62,747 nucleotides of DNA from contig NZ_QWBW01000017.1 of NCBI RefSeq assembly GCF_004117855.1, positions 1 to 62,747 of the forward strand, read 5' to 3'. The position numbers and the translations under genes were made by a program. The notes below the pieces were generated by a model, which was not told the DNA's origin, did not search any database, and was given only the letters and a program-made list of their open reading frames with translations. Positions within the stretch are counted from its first letter, which is position 1. Each line of letters starts with the position of its first letter. The DNA comes from Modicisalibacter coralii. GTDB taxonomy: Bacteria > Pseudomonadota > Gammaproteobacteria > Pseudomonadales > Halomonadaceae. Positions 11,013 to 20,400 of this stretch are shown piece after piece.

Positions 11013-12290
11013 ATGGACAGCCGAGACATCACGGCGGGGTGGAGCGACGGTGACGCGCCCCCGCAAGCACGGGCAGCGCCGGAAGAGGCGGCGCCGGTCC
11101 CGGGCGGCAACCCGCCGCTGGAGGCCGCCACCAGCGCGCCCCTGGTGGCGCTCGATTCAGGTCCCGTCACGGCGCCGGATCACGTCCATATCGCCGCCGA
11201 CAACGACGTGGAAGCGGTGGCCCTGTGGCTCGACGAGTACACCGCCACGCCGCAGACGTGGCGGGCCTATCGCAAGGAGGCCGAACGGCTGCTGCTGTGG
11301 CTGGACGAGCAGGCGCTCACCCTCGGCCAGGTCGATCGCTCGGTACTGCAGCGCTTCGAGGCCTTTCTCACCGATCCGCGGCCGGTCGAACGCTGGATCG
11401 GGCCGCCGCGTCCGCGTGACCACCCCGGGTGGCGGCCGTTCCGCCGGCCGCTGTCGGCCGCGAGCCGCCGCCAGAGCCTGGTGATCCTGCAGGGGCTGTT
11501 CGCCTGGCTGAACGAGGCCGGCTGGGTCGCCCACAACCCGTTCCGGCTGATGCGCGACAAGCGTCGGCGTCTCGACAACCGCCAGCCGGGCATCGAGCGC
11601 TACCTGGAACGCCCGGTCTGGGAGTGGCTGTGGCGCTGGCTGAACCGACCGCCCGACGACCAGGCCACGCCCCGTGAACGGCACCTCTGGCAGCGGCGGC
11701 GGCTGATCTTCGGCTTTGCCTATCTCCTGGCGCCACGCATCGGCGAAATGGCTCAGGCGCGCATGCGGGACTTCACGTATCGCGAGGGAGGCTGGTGGTG
11801 GCGGGTGACGGGGAAGGGCGCCAAGCTCGCGAGCATCCCGGTGCCCGACGACATGATGCGACTGCTCGCTGAATGGCGCCGCAGTCTGGGGCTTGTCGCG
11901 CTACCCGATAGCAGCGAAGCGACGCCGGTGATCCGCGCCCTGGATGGCAGGCGCGGGCTCGGCGACAACCAGCTCTATCGGTTGATCAAGACGACCTTTC
12001 ACGAAGCGGCCCGGGATCTGGCCGACGATCCGGCGGGGCACCAACTGCCGCCACATCTCGTCGAACAGCTCGCCCGGGCCACCCCGCACTGGCTGCGCCA
12101 TACCGCGCTCACCCATCAGGCCCAGGCCGGCGTCGAGCTGCGCTTTCTCGCCCGGACCGCACGCCACTCGCGACTCGACACCACGGCGCGCTATCTTCAC
12201 GCCGAAGCCGAGGAGTGGCAGCAGCAGGTGGCCATCCACCGCCTCGATGGCACGCGGCGGGCGGACGACGAGGGGGGCGAGTCGTTATAA
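11013..12290 (+). CDS. Tyrosine-type site-specific recombinase/integrase
   Basis: 425 aa. The ATG at 11013 is preceded by AGGGGGAGC. An N-terminal proline/alanine-rich extension of about 60 residues is followed by a SAM-like core-binding domain (EAVALWLDEYTATPQTWRAY). The catalytic domain shows the expected residues: R in LAPRIGEM, K in TGKGAK, HxxR in HWLRHTALTH, then ARHSRLDTTARYLH supplying the last His and the nucleophilic Tyr. No phage genes, tRNA or att-like repeats were seen nearby, so it looks like a stand-alone chromosomal recombinase. Its stop overlaps a TATAAT that may be the sufE -10. Confidence 0.85.
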   Translation: MDSRDITAGWSDGDAPPQARAAPEEAAPVPGGNPPLEAATSAPLVALDSGPVTAPDHVHIAADNDVEAVALWLDEYTATPQTWRAYRKEAERLLLWLDEQALTLGQVDRSVLQRFEAFLTDPRPVERWIGPPRPRDHPGWRPFRRPLSAASRRQSLVILQGLFAWLNEAGWVAHNPFRLMRDKRRRLDNRQPGIERYLERPVWEWLWRWLNRPPDDQATPRERHLWQRRRLIFGFAYLLAPRIGEMAQARMRDFTYREGGWWWRVTGKGAKLASIPVPDDMMRLLAEWRRSLGLVALPDSSEATPVIRALDGRRGLGDNQLYRLIKTTFHEAARDLADDPAGHQLPPHLVEQLARATPHWLRHTALTHQAQAGVELRFLARTARHSRLDTTARYLHAEAEEWQQQVAIHRLDGTRRADDEGGESL

Positions 12291-12318
12291 TGCCGACATC
12301 GAGCAACGAGGAGAGACC

Positions 12319-12735
12319 ATGACTGCCCAGCAAGCCCAGGCGGAACTGATCGAGGAATTCGACATCTTCGACAACTGGATGGACCGCTACCAGTACATCA
12401 TCGACATGGGCAAGCAGTTGCCGGCGTTCCCCGAGGCGCTCAAGACGCCGGAGACCAAGATCCACGGTTGCCAGTCCAACGTCTGGATCCATCACCAGCG
12501 TCAGGGCGATACGCTGCATTTCCAGGCGACCTCGGATGCCGCCATCGTCTCCGGTCTGATCGCCGTGCTGATGCGCATCTACAACGATCGCTCGCCGGCG
12601 GAGATCGTCGCCACGCAACCCAGCTTTCTGGAGGAACTGGGCCTCGACAAGCATCTGTCGCCGACCCGTTCCAACGGCCTGCACGCCATGCTCAAGCGCA
12701 TCTATGCCGTCGCCGAGGCGGAAACGGCCGCCTGA
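12319..12735 (+). CDS. sufE: Cysteine desulfuration protein SufE
   Basis: 138 aa from the ATG at 12319 (GAGGAGAG 4 nt upstream). The catalytic cysteine lies in KIHGCQSNVWI near residue 51, as in E. coli SufE. SufE accepts persulfide sulfur from SufS and stimulates Fe-S assembly on SufBCD. No suf operon is present, so the partner desulfurase is elsewhere. A TATAAT at 12286-12291, overlapping the recombinase stop, could be its own -10 box. Confidence 0.92.
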   Translation: MTAQQAQAELIEEFDIFDNWMDRYQYIIDMGKQLPAFPEALKTPETKIHGCQSNVWIHHQRQGDTLHFQATSDAAIVSGLIAVLMRIYNDRSPAEIVATQPSFLEELGLDKHLSPTRSNGLHAMLKRIYAVAEAETAA

Positions 12736-12757
12736 TCGCGGCGCCGTGCGGTCGGGC

Positions 12758-13114
12758 CTATGGCCGACGCGGCGCATTCGACAGCCGTGAAGCCGACGCC
12801 CGGCAACAGGTCTCGTCGAGTTCCGGGTCGTCGCGGCACAGCTGCTCGCTGGGGCCGCCCGGAACCGGGTCGAGGCCGCCGGGCGAAGCGGGATGGCAGC
12901 GCAGAATACGTTTCACGGCCAGCCAGCCACCGCGCCGGAGGCCGTGACAGCGCAGCGCCTCGAGGGCGTAGTGCGAACAACTCGGCCAGAAGCGGCAGCG
13001 CGGGCCAAGCAGGGGGCTGATCAGCAGTTGATAGCCCTTGATCAGCGCGACCAGTGGCGCTATCGCCAGGCGTCGCACCGGTCGTGCAAAGAGACCGTCA
13101 GCGCGATTGGCCAT
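12758..13114 (-). CDS. yidD: Membrane protein insertion efficiency factor YidD
   Basis: 118 aa. The start at 13114 overlaps the end of hisI by 17 nt, suggesting coupling. Core features are [20 protein letters not shown] followed by [11 protein letters not shown] and a late cysteine, the small cysteine-rich YidD pattern. An N-terminal amphipathic stretch favours membrane association. YidD assists YidC-mediated insertion. It normally sits with rnpA, yidC and rpmH; here it is instead downstream of zur-hisI, which is unusual. The C-terminal tail is longer than in E. coli. Confidence 0.88.
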   Translation of the reverse strand: MANRADGLFARPVRRLAIAPLVALIKGYQLLISPLLGPRCRFWPSCSHYALEALRCHGLRRGGWLAVKRILRCHPASPGGLDPVPGGPSEQLCRDDPELDETCCRASASRLSNAPRRP

Positions 13115-13541
13115 ACAGTTCGCCGGGATCGACGAGGGCATCGGCATCGACCTCGCCGCGTTCGGCCCCCAGAGCGATGTAGAAACAGCTACGCCGGCCG
13201 GTGTGGCAGGCTGGCCCCTGCTGATCGACTTTCACCAGCAGGGTATCGCCGTCGCAATCGAAGTGCGCCGATTCCAGCCGCTGCAACTGTCCCGAGGTTT
13301 CGCCCTTGCGCCACAGTTTGCTCCGCGAGCGCGACCAGTAGCAGACCCAGCCAGTGGTCAGGGTTTCCTCGAGGGCCAGGCGGTTCATCCAGGCCATCAT
13401 CAATACCTCGCCGCTGTCGTGCTGCTGGGCGATGACGGGGACCAGGCCATCGTCGTTCCAGCGCACGGCGTCGAGCAGGGCGTTGGTGGAACGGGTCGTG
13501 CCGCGCTCGGCGGACTCGAGGGTCTTGAACAGGGTCGTCAT
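13098..13541 (-). CDS. hisI: Phosphoribosyl-AMP cyclohydrolase
   Basis: 147 aa, a monofunctional HisI without the HisE pyrophosphohydrolase domain. Zinc-binding cysteines are visible in HFDCDGD and in [11 protein letters not shown]. It opens the purine ring of phosphoribosyl-AMP in the third step of histidine synthesis. The product start [14 protein letters not shown] is longer at the N-terminus than many HisI proteins. It is not in a his operon: zur lies upstream and yidD overlaps downstream. This may be a second copy used under zinc limitation, given zur next to it; that is inference. Confidence 0.9.
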   Translation of the reverse strand: MTTLFKTLESAERGTTRSTNALLDAVRWNDDGLVPVIAQQHDSGEVLMMAWMNRLALEETLTTGWVCYWSRSRSKLWRKGETSGQLQRLESAHFDCDGDTLLVKVDQQGPACHTGRRSCFYIALGAERGEVDADALVDPGELYGQSR

Positions 13542-13583
13542 GGTAACCGGGCTCGTGGAGTCAGTGGGTCGGGAAGGGACGTT

Positions 13584-14042
13584 TCAGGAAGAGGCCACGG
13601 CCGACGTCGCACGGCAGGCGTCGCAGGCGCCGAGCAGCTCGATGGTCTGACGTTCGACCTGAAAGCCCATGTTCGCCGCGCGGGCGCTGAGCTGGGCACT
13701 GACCTCGTCGAGATGCAGCTCCTCGACGCGACCGCAATGGCGGCAGATCAGCAACTGGAAGCCGTGGCGATGCTCGGGGCAGGAGCAGGCAACGTAAGCA
13801 TTCAGCGATTCGATGCGATGCACCAGCCCCTGCTCGATCAGGAAATCCAGCGCCCGATAGACCGTCGGTGGGCGGGCGGCCCCGTGCTCGGCAGCCAGCT
13901 TGTCGAGCAGGTCATAGGCCTTCAGGCCGCCGGGCGCGGCGGCGATCATTTCCAGCACGCGCCGCCGGATCGGCGTGAAGCGCACGCCGCGGCGCTGGCA
14001 CTGGCGTTCGGCCTGCTGGGTGAGGGTCTGCGTATCGGGCAT
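13584..14042 (-). CDS. zur: Fur-family zinc uptake regulator Zur
   Basis: 152 aa. The winged-helix domain (RFTPIRRRVLEMIAAAPGGLKAYDLL, then PPTVYRALDFL) is followed by a metal-binding dimerisation domain with HRHGFQLLICRHCGRVEELH and a second pair in GACDAC. The CxxC pairs supply the structural zinc. Zur represses zinc importers and zinc-independent paralogues when zinc is replete. No znuABC genes are in the window. The start at 14042 lacks a close Shine-Dalgarno. It probably heads a zur-hisI-yidD transcript. Confidence 0.88.
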   Translation of the reverse strand: MPDTQTLTQQAERQCQRRGVRFTPIRRRVLEMIAAAPGGLKAYDLLDKLAAEHGAARPPTVYRALDFLIEQGLVHRIESLNAYVACSCPEHRHGFQLLICRHCGRVEELHLDEVSAQLSARAANMGFQVERQTIELLGACDACRATSAVASS

Positions 14043-14112
14043 GAAGCGGGTATCGATATCCGTGGAGCCTCCATTCTACGCGTCCGGCCGATGGGCGGCC
14101 AGACGCCTGCCG

Positions 14113-16464
14113 TCACGATGCCGCCTGGAGTTCGCCGCGGCGGGCGAAGTGCGTCTGGGCGAAGGCCACGCGTTCGGCGACGCTCTTGCCGTCGGGCTGA
14201 CGCTCGACCAGATCCAGCCGGGGTCGCAACCCCTCGCCGTTGGTCATCTGGATGGCCAGGCCGGGGCGGGCGTTGAGCTCCAGCAACATCGGCCCGTGAT
14301 GACGATCGAGAACCATGTCGGTGCCCAGATAGCCGAGGCCGGTCATTTCGTAGCAGCTGGCCGCCAGGTTCAGCAGGGTGTCCCAGGCGGGCACGCGCAG
14401 GCTGGCCAGGTCATGACCGGTATCGGGATGATCGCTGCGTGGGCGGTCGTGCTGGACGCCGCGCAGCGCCAGGCCCGAGGCGATGTCCAGGCCCACGCCG
14501 ACGGCCCCCTGGTGCAGGTTGGCCTTGCCGTCGGAGGCGGCGGTGGAAAGCCGCATCATGGCCATGACCGGATAGCCCTTGAAGACGATGACCCGGACAT
14601 CCGGCACCCCCTCGTAGGTATAGGCCGACAGCGTCTCGTCGAAGGCGATCAGCGACTCGACCAGGGCCACGTCCGGCGTGCCGCCCAGCGAATACAACCC
14701 CGACAGGATGTTGGACACGTGGCGCTCCAGGTCCTCGCGCTGCAGACGGTGGCCGCTGGGCTTGATGTAGCCGTCGCCATCGTGATGCTCGATCACCAGA
14801 ATGCCCTTGCCGCCGCTGCCCTTGGCCGGCTTGATGACGAAGCCGGGGTGGGCGTCGACCATGGCGGCCACGCGCTTGACATCGAACTGGGTGGTGACGG
14901 TGCCGATCAGCGCCGGGGTGGTGATGCCATGCTGCTGGGCCAGCAGCTTGGTCTTGAGCTTGTCGTCGACCAGCGGATAGCGGCTGCGGTCGTTGTAGCG
15001 GCCGATGTAACGGATGTTGCGGCGGTTCAGGATCAGCGCCATGAGAATCAGCTGCACGCCGAGGAAATTGAAGGTGAGGTGGCGAATCCACGGATTGTTC
15101 ATCGCCAGATAGGCGAGCACCGCGGTCAGCAGGCTGCCGCCACCCTGGATCAGTACCTCCTTGGGGCCTTCTTCCTCCCAGAGGATCGACATCCGTTCGA
15201 TGGTCCAGCTGAGAATGATCATCGGGAAGAAGGTGATGGTCAGCCCGGCATTGAGTCCCAGTCGATAGGCGAGCACCGAGAACAGCGAGATGATCGCGAT
15301 CACCGTGATGATCACTGCCGAGACCCGGGCCACCAGCAATAGATTGAGGTGCGACAGGTAACTGCGGATCACCAGCCCCACGGCCACCACCAGCAGGAAC
15401 CCGATCAGCCCGGTGAACAGGGTGGTCTGGATGAAGGCCAGGGCGATCAGCACCGGCATGAAGGTGCCGGACGTCTTGATGCCGATCAGTACGCGCAACA
15501 GCACCACCACCAGCGCCCCGATGGGAATCAGCAGGATGGTCTTGAACAGCGATTGCTCCTCGAGCGGCAGACTGTGGATCGAGAAGTTGAGCAGCGTATC
15601 CTCGGCGAGCTGATTGCGTACCGCCACCGCCGCGGGCTCGTTGTGGCGGATCATCGAGAACGTCACCTGCGAGCGGCTGCCGCCCTCGACCTCGAGAACC
15701 GACTGTCCGCCGGCGCCCCACAGCAACAGGTTGTCGGGCCGCCCCTGCTCGCCGGTGACCGGATCGATCAGCATCGATCGGTCGTTCTCGAAGACCTGGA
15801 CCCAGGGCGTCAACGACTGTCGCCGTCGGCCATCCTCGAGCATCAGGCCGTTGACCACGCGGGCCGGCACACCGGCCTGATTGAGCAGGCGGACCAGCAA
15901 TTCGGGGCGCGGATACTGGGTCAGCAACAGGCGGGCATTCTCGCCGGCGTCGTCGTCGCTGAAACGGCCGACCAGTTCACGCGCGAAGGTGAACGGATCG
16001 GCGGAACGCTGATGGGAGCGCGCGATGATCGCGCGGGCCGCCGTATCGTAGGGCCGCTCCCAGGCGACGTCCCGGGGGACCTCGGGAGGCACCGCCGGCG
16101 GCGCCTTGGCCCCCGGCGCGACGAGCAACTGTACCGAATAATAGAGGCGTTGCGTGCCCGTCGCCTCACGGATCGCCCACTGCGCGCGCCGCGCCCCCTG
16201 GTCGTCGAGAAACGACAGGCCGTAACCCGACGAGGCGGTGTTCTCGGTCAGCACGCGAAACCCCTGCTGGTGCGTGGGCAGGGCAAGGTCGATCTTGGCC
16301 GGGCCGCCATCGGCGACGAAATTGACCTGGGCCTCGATCTCCCAGACCTGACGCTGTTCACCCGGTGTCCAGGGAACCTCGAAGGCGATGTGGCGGTAGA
16401 GCGTGACGGCGACGCCGGTCACCAGCAATACGCCGACCAGCAGATAGAAGGGCAGACGGGACAT
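14113..16464 (-). CDS. Inactive transglutaminase/7TM protein fused to an ATP-grasp alpha-L-glutamate ligase-like domain
   Basis: 783 aa. Residues 5-22 are a signal anchor. About 30-290 resemble the UUP1/inactive transglutaminase periplasmic domain. About 305-478 hold six or seven membrane helices (LLIPIGALVVVLLRVLIGI; LLTAVLAYLAMNN). From 480 (NRRNIRYIGRYNDRSRYPLVDDK) to the end is a RimK-like ATP-grasp domain with FVIKPAKGSGGKGILVIEHH and MLLELNARPGLAIQ. In Pseudomonas these are, as I recall, two genes beside a retropepsin-like gene; here they are one reading frame with no linker. The preceding lipoprotein gene is 9 nt away. A role in envelope or osmotic-stress signalling is inference. Confidence 0.85.
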   Translation of the reverse strand: MSRLPFYLLVGVLLVTGVAVTLYRHIAFEVPWTPGEQRQVWEIEAQVNFVADGGPAKIDLALPTHQQGFRVLTENTASSGYGLSFLDDQGARRAQWAIREATGTQRLYYSVQLLVAPGAKAPPAVPPEVPRDVAWERPYDTAARAIIARSHQRSADPFTFARELVGRFSDDDAGENARLLLTQYPRPELLVRLLNQAGVPARVVNGLMLEDGRRRQSLTPWVQVFENDRSMLIDPVTGEQGRPDNLLLWGAGGQSVLEVEGGSRSQVTFSMIRHNEPAAVAVRNQLAEDTLLNFSIHSLPLEEQSLFKTILLIPIGALVVVLLRVLIGIKTSGTFMPVLIALAFIQTTLFTGLIGFLLVVAVGLVIRSYLSHLNLLLVARVSAVIITVIAIISLFSVLAYRLGLNAGLTITFFPMIILSWTIERMSILWEEEGPKEVLIQGGGSLLTAVLAYLAMNNPWIRHLTFNFLGVQLILMALILNRRNIRYIGRYNDRSRYPLVDDKLKTKLLAQQHGITTPALIGTVTTQFDVKRVAAMVDAHPGFVIKPAKGSGGKGILVIEHHDGDGYIKPSGHRLQREDLERHVSNILSGLYSLGGTPDVALVESLIAFDETLSAYTYEGVPDVRVIVFKGYPVMAMMRLSTAASDGKANLHQGAVGVGLDIASGLALRGVQHDRPRSDHPDTGHDLASLRVPAWDTLLNLAASCYEMTGLGYLGTDMVLDRHHGPMLLELNARPGLAIQMTNGEGLRPRLDLVERQPDGKSVAERVAFAQTHFARRGELQAAS

Positions 16465-16473
16465 GCGCGTTCC

Positions 16474-17313
16474 TTATTCGTCGTCGTCGTTATCGGTGGC
16501 CTCGTCCCTGGCGGCCGCGGAGGCGGGGGCCCCACCGGGGTATTCGGGACGGTCGTAGAGATAGTGCCGGGCAACGTCGACGACGACGATGTCCCGCATG
16601 AAGCGCCGCCCCAGGAGTACCGGATAGGTGAGGTGGGTACGGTCGTTGAGGGTGAACTCGACGTTCTGCTTGATCGGACCCAGGCGCATCAGCAGGCTGA
16701 TCACCGGTCGGCTTTCCTCGCCGGAGGCCTGGATGATCCGCACCCGGCGCGTGATCTCCGCCTCGATCCATCGATCGCGGACGCTGTCGACGACGACGGC
16801 GTCGTCCTCGAGCGCCAGCTTGAAGCGCACCCAGTCCTCGCCGTCGCGCTCGAACTCGGTGATGTCGCGGGCCGACAGCGAGCCGGTATTGGCCCCGGTG
16901 TCCAGGCGCGCCTTGAGGTAGGTGCCGAGGGTCGGGAAGCCGACCCATTCACTGCGCCCCACGACTTCCATGTTCTCGAGGGACGGATCCACGCTGGTCG
17001 GGCAGTCGGGGACCTTGATGGCGGGCTCGCTATCGCGTTGCTGGAGATCGCCGCGCAGTGCCTTGAGCTGCAAGGTCGCCGCCCGGACATCGCCCTGCAG
17101 GACGGCCAGACGCTGTCCCGTGTCGTCGCGACGGGCGGCGTCGACCGCACACTGCGCGGCCAGGGTGTTCTCGAGTTCGGCGATGCGGTCATCGAAGCGC
17201 GACGTGGTCAGCAGCGTGTCGAGGCGCGGATCCTGGGAAGCCGGCAGGGCGCAGCCCCCCAGTAGCAAGAGCAGGCCGGCGGCGATCGCCGGCCTCGAGT
17301 GTCGAATCGGCAT
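16474..17313 (-). CDS. Retropepsin-like (RimB/putative ATP-dependent zinc protease) lipoprotein
   Basis: 279 aa. The ATG at 17313 has AAGGA 8 nt upstream. The N-terminus is a lipoprotein signal ending LLLLLGGCALPA (lipobox cysteine near residue 21), so the mature protein is tethered in the periplasm. A short coiled coil (about 35-75) precedes a retropepsin-like domain with the DTGANTGSL active-site motif (GTYLKARLDTGANTGSLSA) and the later YPVLLGRRFMRDIVVVD segment. The family is annotated as ATP-dependent zinc protease, but the DTGA motif indicates an aspartic protease fold. It is in an operon with the transglutaminase/ATP-grasp fusion. The C-terminal tail is acidic. Confidence 0.85.
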   Translation of the reverse strand: MPIRHSRPAIAAGLLLLLGGCALPASQDPRLDTLLTTSRFDDRIAELENTLAAQCAVDAARRDDTGQRLAVLQGDVRAATLQLKALRGDLQQRDSEPAIKVPDCPTSVDPSLENMEVVGRSEWVGFPTLGTYLKARLDTGANTGSLSARDITEFERDGEDWVRFKLALEDDAVVVDSVRDRWIEAEITRRVRIIQASGEESRPVISLLMRLGPIKQNVEFTLNDRTHLTYPVLLGRRFMRDIVVVDVARHYLYDRPEYPGGAPASAAARDEATDNDDDE

Positions 17314-17341
17314 GACGGGGATCCTTGTCGACCGTGTCGGG

Positions 17342-17367
17342 GCCGTCGGTCGCTGGCGACCGACGGC
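17342..17367 (-). terminator. Stem-loop separating the RND and retropepsin operons
   Basis: Perfect arms GCCGTCGGTCGC and GCGACCGACGGC separated by TG form a very stable hairpin after the RND gene. No T-tract follows on the minus strand, so it may act as a Rho-dependent stop or as mRNA 3' end protection. Confidence 0.45.
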
Positions 17368-17425
17368 ACGGGGTCTCAAAATGCCGAACGATGATAAGGA
17401 GCGCCATCGCCCCTGTCCACGCCGG

Positions 17426-20400
17426 TCAGCCGTGACCCGCGCTGGAACCCTCGGGATCGGCGGCTCCGGCGTCCCGTGCGGCGTTGTGATCGCGGGCCAG
17501 CAGCAGATAGAAGGCCGGCAGCACGAACAGCGTGAACAGCGTGCCAATGCCCAGCCCCGCGGCGATGGTCAGGCCGATGTCGAAGCGGCTGACCGCCCCG
17601 GCGCCGGTGGCGATCAACAGCGGGAACATGGCGACGATCAGTGCCACCGAGGTCATGATGATCGGTCGCAGACGAATCGAGGCCGCTTCGATGACCGCCT
17701 CACGCTTGTTCAGGCCACGGTCGTGTTGCAGCGTGTTGGCGAACTCGACGATCAGGATGCCATTCTTGGCCACCACGCCGATCAGCGTGATCAGCCCGAC
17801 CTGGGTGTAGATGTTGACCGTCGACACCCCGAGCGTGATGAAGGCCATCGCCCCGGCGATCGACATGGGCACCGAGACCAGAATGATCAGCGGGTCGCGC
17901 CAGCTCTCGAACTGCGCCGCCAGCACCAGATAGATCACCAGCAGCGAGAGGAAGAAGGTCACCATCAGCGCGCTGCCCTGGTTCATCAACTGCCGCGAGG
18001 AACCGGTGTAGTCGATCGAATACTCGGCGGGCAGGGTCTCGCTGGCCGCCTGGTTGAGCCAGTCGAGAGCGTCGCCGAGCGCCACGCCGGGGCGCGGCAC
18101 GCCTTCCAGGGTGATCGCATTGAGTTGCTGGAACTGGGTGCGCTTGGAGGGTTCGACACCACGCTCGAAGCTCACCACGCTCGACAAGGGCACCTGAGCG
18201 CCGGAATCGGCCTCGATGTAGTAGTTGTCGATCATCGAGCTATCCAGACGGTAGGCCTGCTCGACCTGGGGGATCACCTTGTAGCTGCGGCCTTCCATGC
18301 TGAAGCGGTTGACGAAGCCTTCGCCGAGCAGCGTCGCCAGCGCCTGGCCGACATCCGCCATCGACAGCCCCAGGTCGGCGACCCGGTCGCGGTCGACCTG
18401 GATATGAGTGACCGGCCGGTCGAGATCGATCGACTTGCGCAGGAAGGCGAAATTGCCGCTGGCCATGGCCTTGCCGAGCAGCTGGTCGGCGGCGGCGCTG
18501 AGATCCTCGAAGCTGTTGCCGGTGGTGATCACGAACTGCACCGGCAGGCCGCCGCTGGAACCGGGCAGGGAAGGGCGCGGGAAGGCGGCGGTCTGCAGGC
18601 CGGTGACCTGGGACAGCGCCGCCTGGACGTTGGGCAGCACGCTCATCTGCGAGACGTCGCGCTGGCTCCAGGGCTTCATCTTGAACCCGCCGAATACCGT
18701 GTCGGCGCTGGTGCCGCCGAGGATCATGAAGGTCTCGTCGTAGCCATCGATGGTCTCGACGCCCTGCTGGATCTGCGTGGCATAGCGCTTGAGGTAATCC
18801 AGCGTGGCGGTCTGCGGCGCCGTACCCTGGAAGAAGATGATGCCCTGGTCCTCGGTGGGGGCCAGCTCGTTCTGGCTGGTGATGAACATGAAATAGATCG
18901 ACACCAGCACCACGGCGGCGAAGACCACGATCACCGAGACCGTCTGCAGGGCCCGTGAGAGCAGGGCACGGTAGCCGTTGGCCAGGCCGTTGAAGGTACG
19001 CTCGACCAGCCCCTCGAACCGCGACGGATCGCCGTGGGGCTTGAGCACCTTGCCGGCGAGCATCGGCGACAGCGTCAGCGCGATGATGCCGGAGACGATC
19101 ACGGCGCCGGCCAGGGTGAAGGCGAACTCGGTGAACAGCGAGCCGACCAGGCCACCCATGAAGCCGATGGGGGCATAGACCGCCACCAGGGTGGTGGTCA
19201 TGGCGATGATCGGCGTGGCCATCTCGCGGGCGCCATTGAGGGCGGCCTGGAAACGGGTTTCGCCGGCCTCGATATGGCGATGGACGTTCTCGACGATGAT
19301 GATCGCGTCGTCCACCACCAGGCCGATCGCCAGCACCATCGACAACAGCGTCAGCAGGTTGAGCGAGAAGCCCAGCACCAGCATGACGAAGGCGCCGCCG
19401 ATCAGCGACAGCGGCACGGCCACCGCGGGGACCAGGGCGGCGCGAAACGAGCCCAGCGACAAGAAGATCACCACCAGCACGATGATCAGTGCCTCGGCGA
19501 GGGTCTTGATCACCTCGTCGATCGAGTCCTCGATGAATTCCGAGGCATCGTAGGGCAGTACCACGTCGAGCCCGGTGGGCAACTGGCTGCGGATTTCCGG
19601 CAGCGCCTCGCGAACGGCGCGGGCCACGTCCAGCGGATTGGCGCCGGGCGCCTGTTCGATGGCCATGAAGGTCGAGGGCGTACCGCTGTACCAGGCGACG
19701 CTGTCGTAGCTTTCGGCGCCGAGGTCGGTGCGCGCGATGTCGCGCAGACGGATCAGGTTGCCGTCATCGTTGCGAACCACCATGTCGGCGAACTGTTCGG
19801 GATCGGTGACGTCGGTGCTCGCGGTGAGGTTGATCGCCACGAACTCGCTGCGGGTCTTGCCGACGCCGGCCTGATAGTTGTTGTTGCGCAGGACGTCGAC
19901 GACGTCCTGCGGGCTGACGCCGAGCGCGGCCATGCGCTGCGGGTCGAGCCAGATGCGCATGGCGAAGCTCTGGCCGTAGAGTCGCGCCTTGGCGACCCCG
20001 GGCAACGCCTGGAGCTTGGGCTGGACTACCCGCGTGAGATAGTCGGTGATCTGCGGTACCGGCATCTCGTTGGAGTAGAAGGCTAGGTACATCAGGGCGG
20101 TGGAATCGCCGGTCGTCGACTCGATCACCGGACTTTCGGCAGAGGCGGGGAGTACGCTGCGCTGACTCGCGACCTTGGCCTGGATCTCGGCCAGGGCGGC
20201 GTTGGCATCGTAGTTGAGCATCATGTGCACCTCGATCGTCGAGGAACCCTGGATACTGCTCGAATCGATGTAGTCGATGCCGTCGGCCTCGGCGATCGCC
20301 TGCTGCAACGGCGTGGTCACGAAGCCCTGGACCAGTTCGGAACTCGCACCGGGATAGCTGGTGGTGACCGTGATCACGGTGCTCTCGAGTTCGGGGTACT

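Noticed and set aside
10805-12290. Integrated phage or genomic island around the recombinase
   Set aside because: Flanking genes (nfuA, sufE) are housekeeping, and no tRNA, att repeats or phage genes were seen.
13975-17265. Long plus-strand frames of several hundred codons opposite zur, the fusion gene and the retropepsin gene
   Set aside because: Arg/Gly/Gln/His-rich translations with no motif; the minus-strand frames show clear families.
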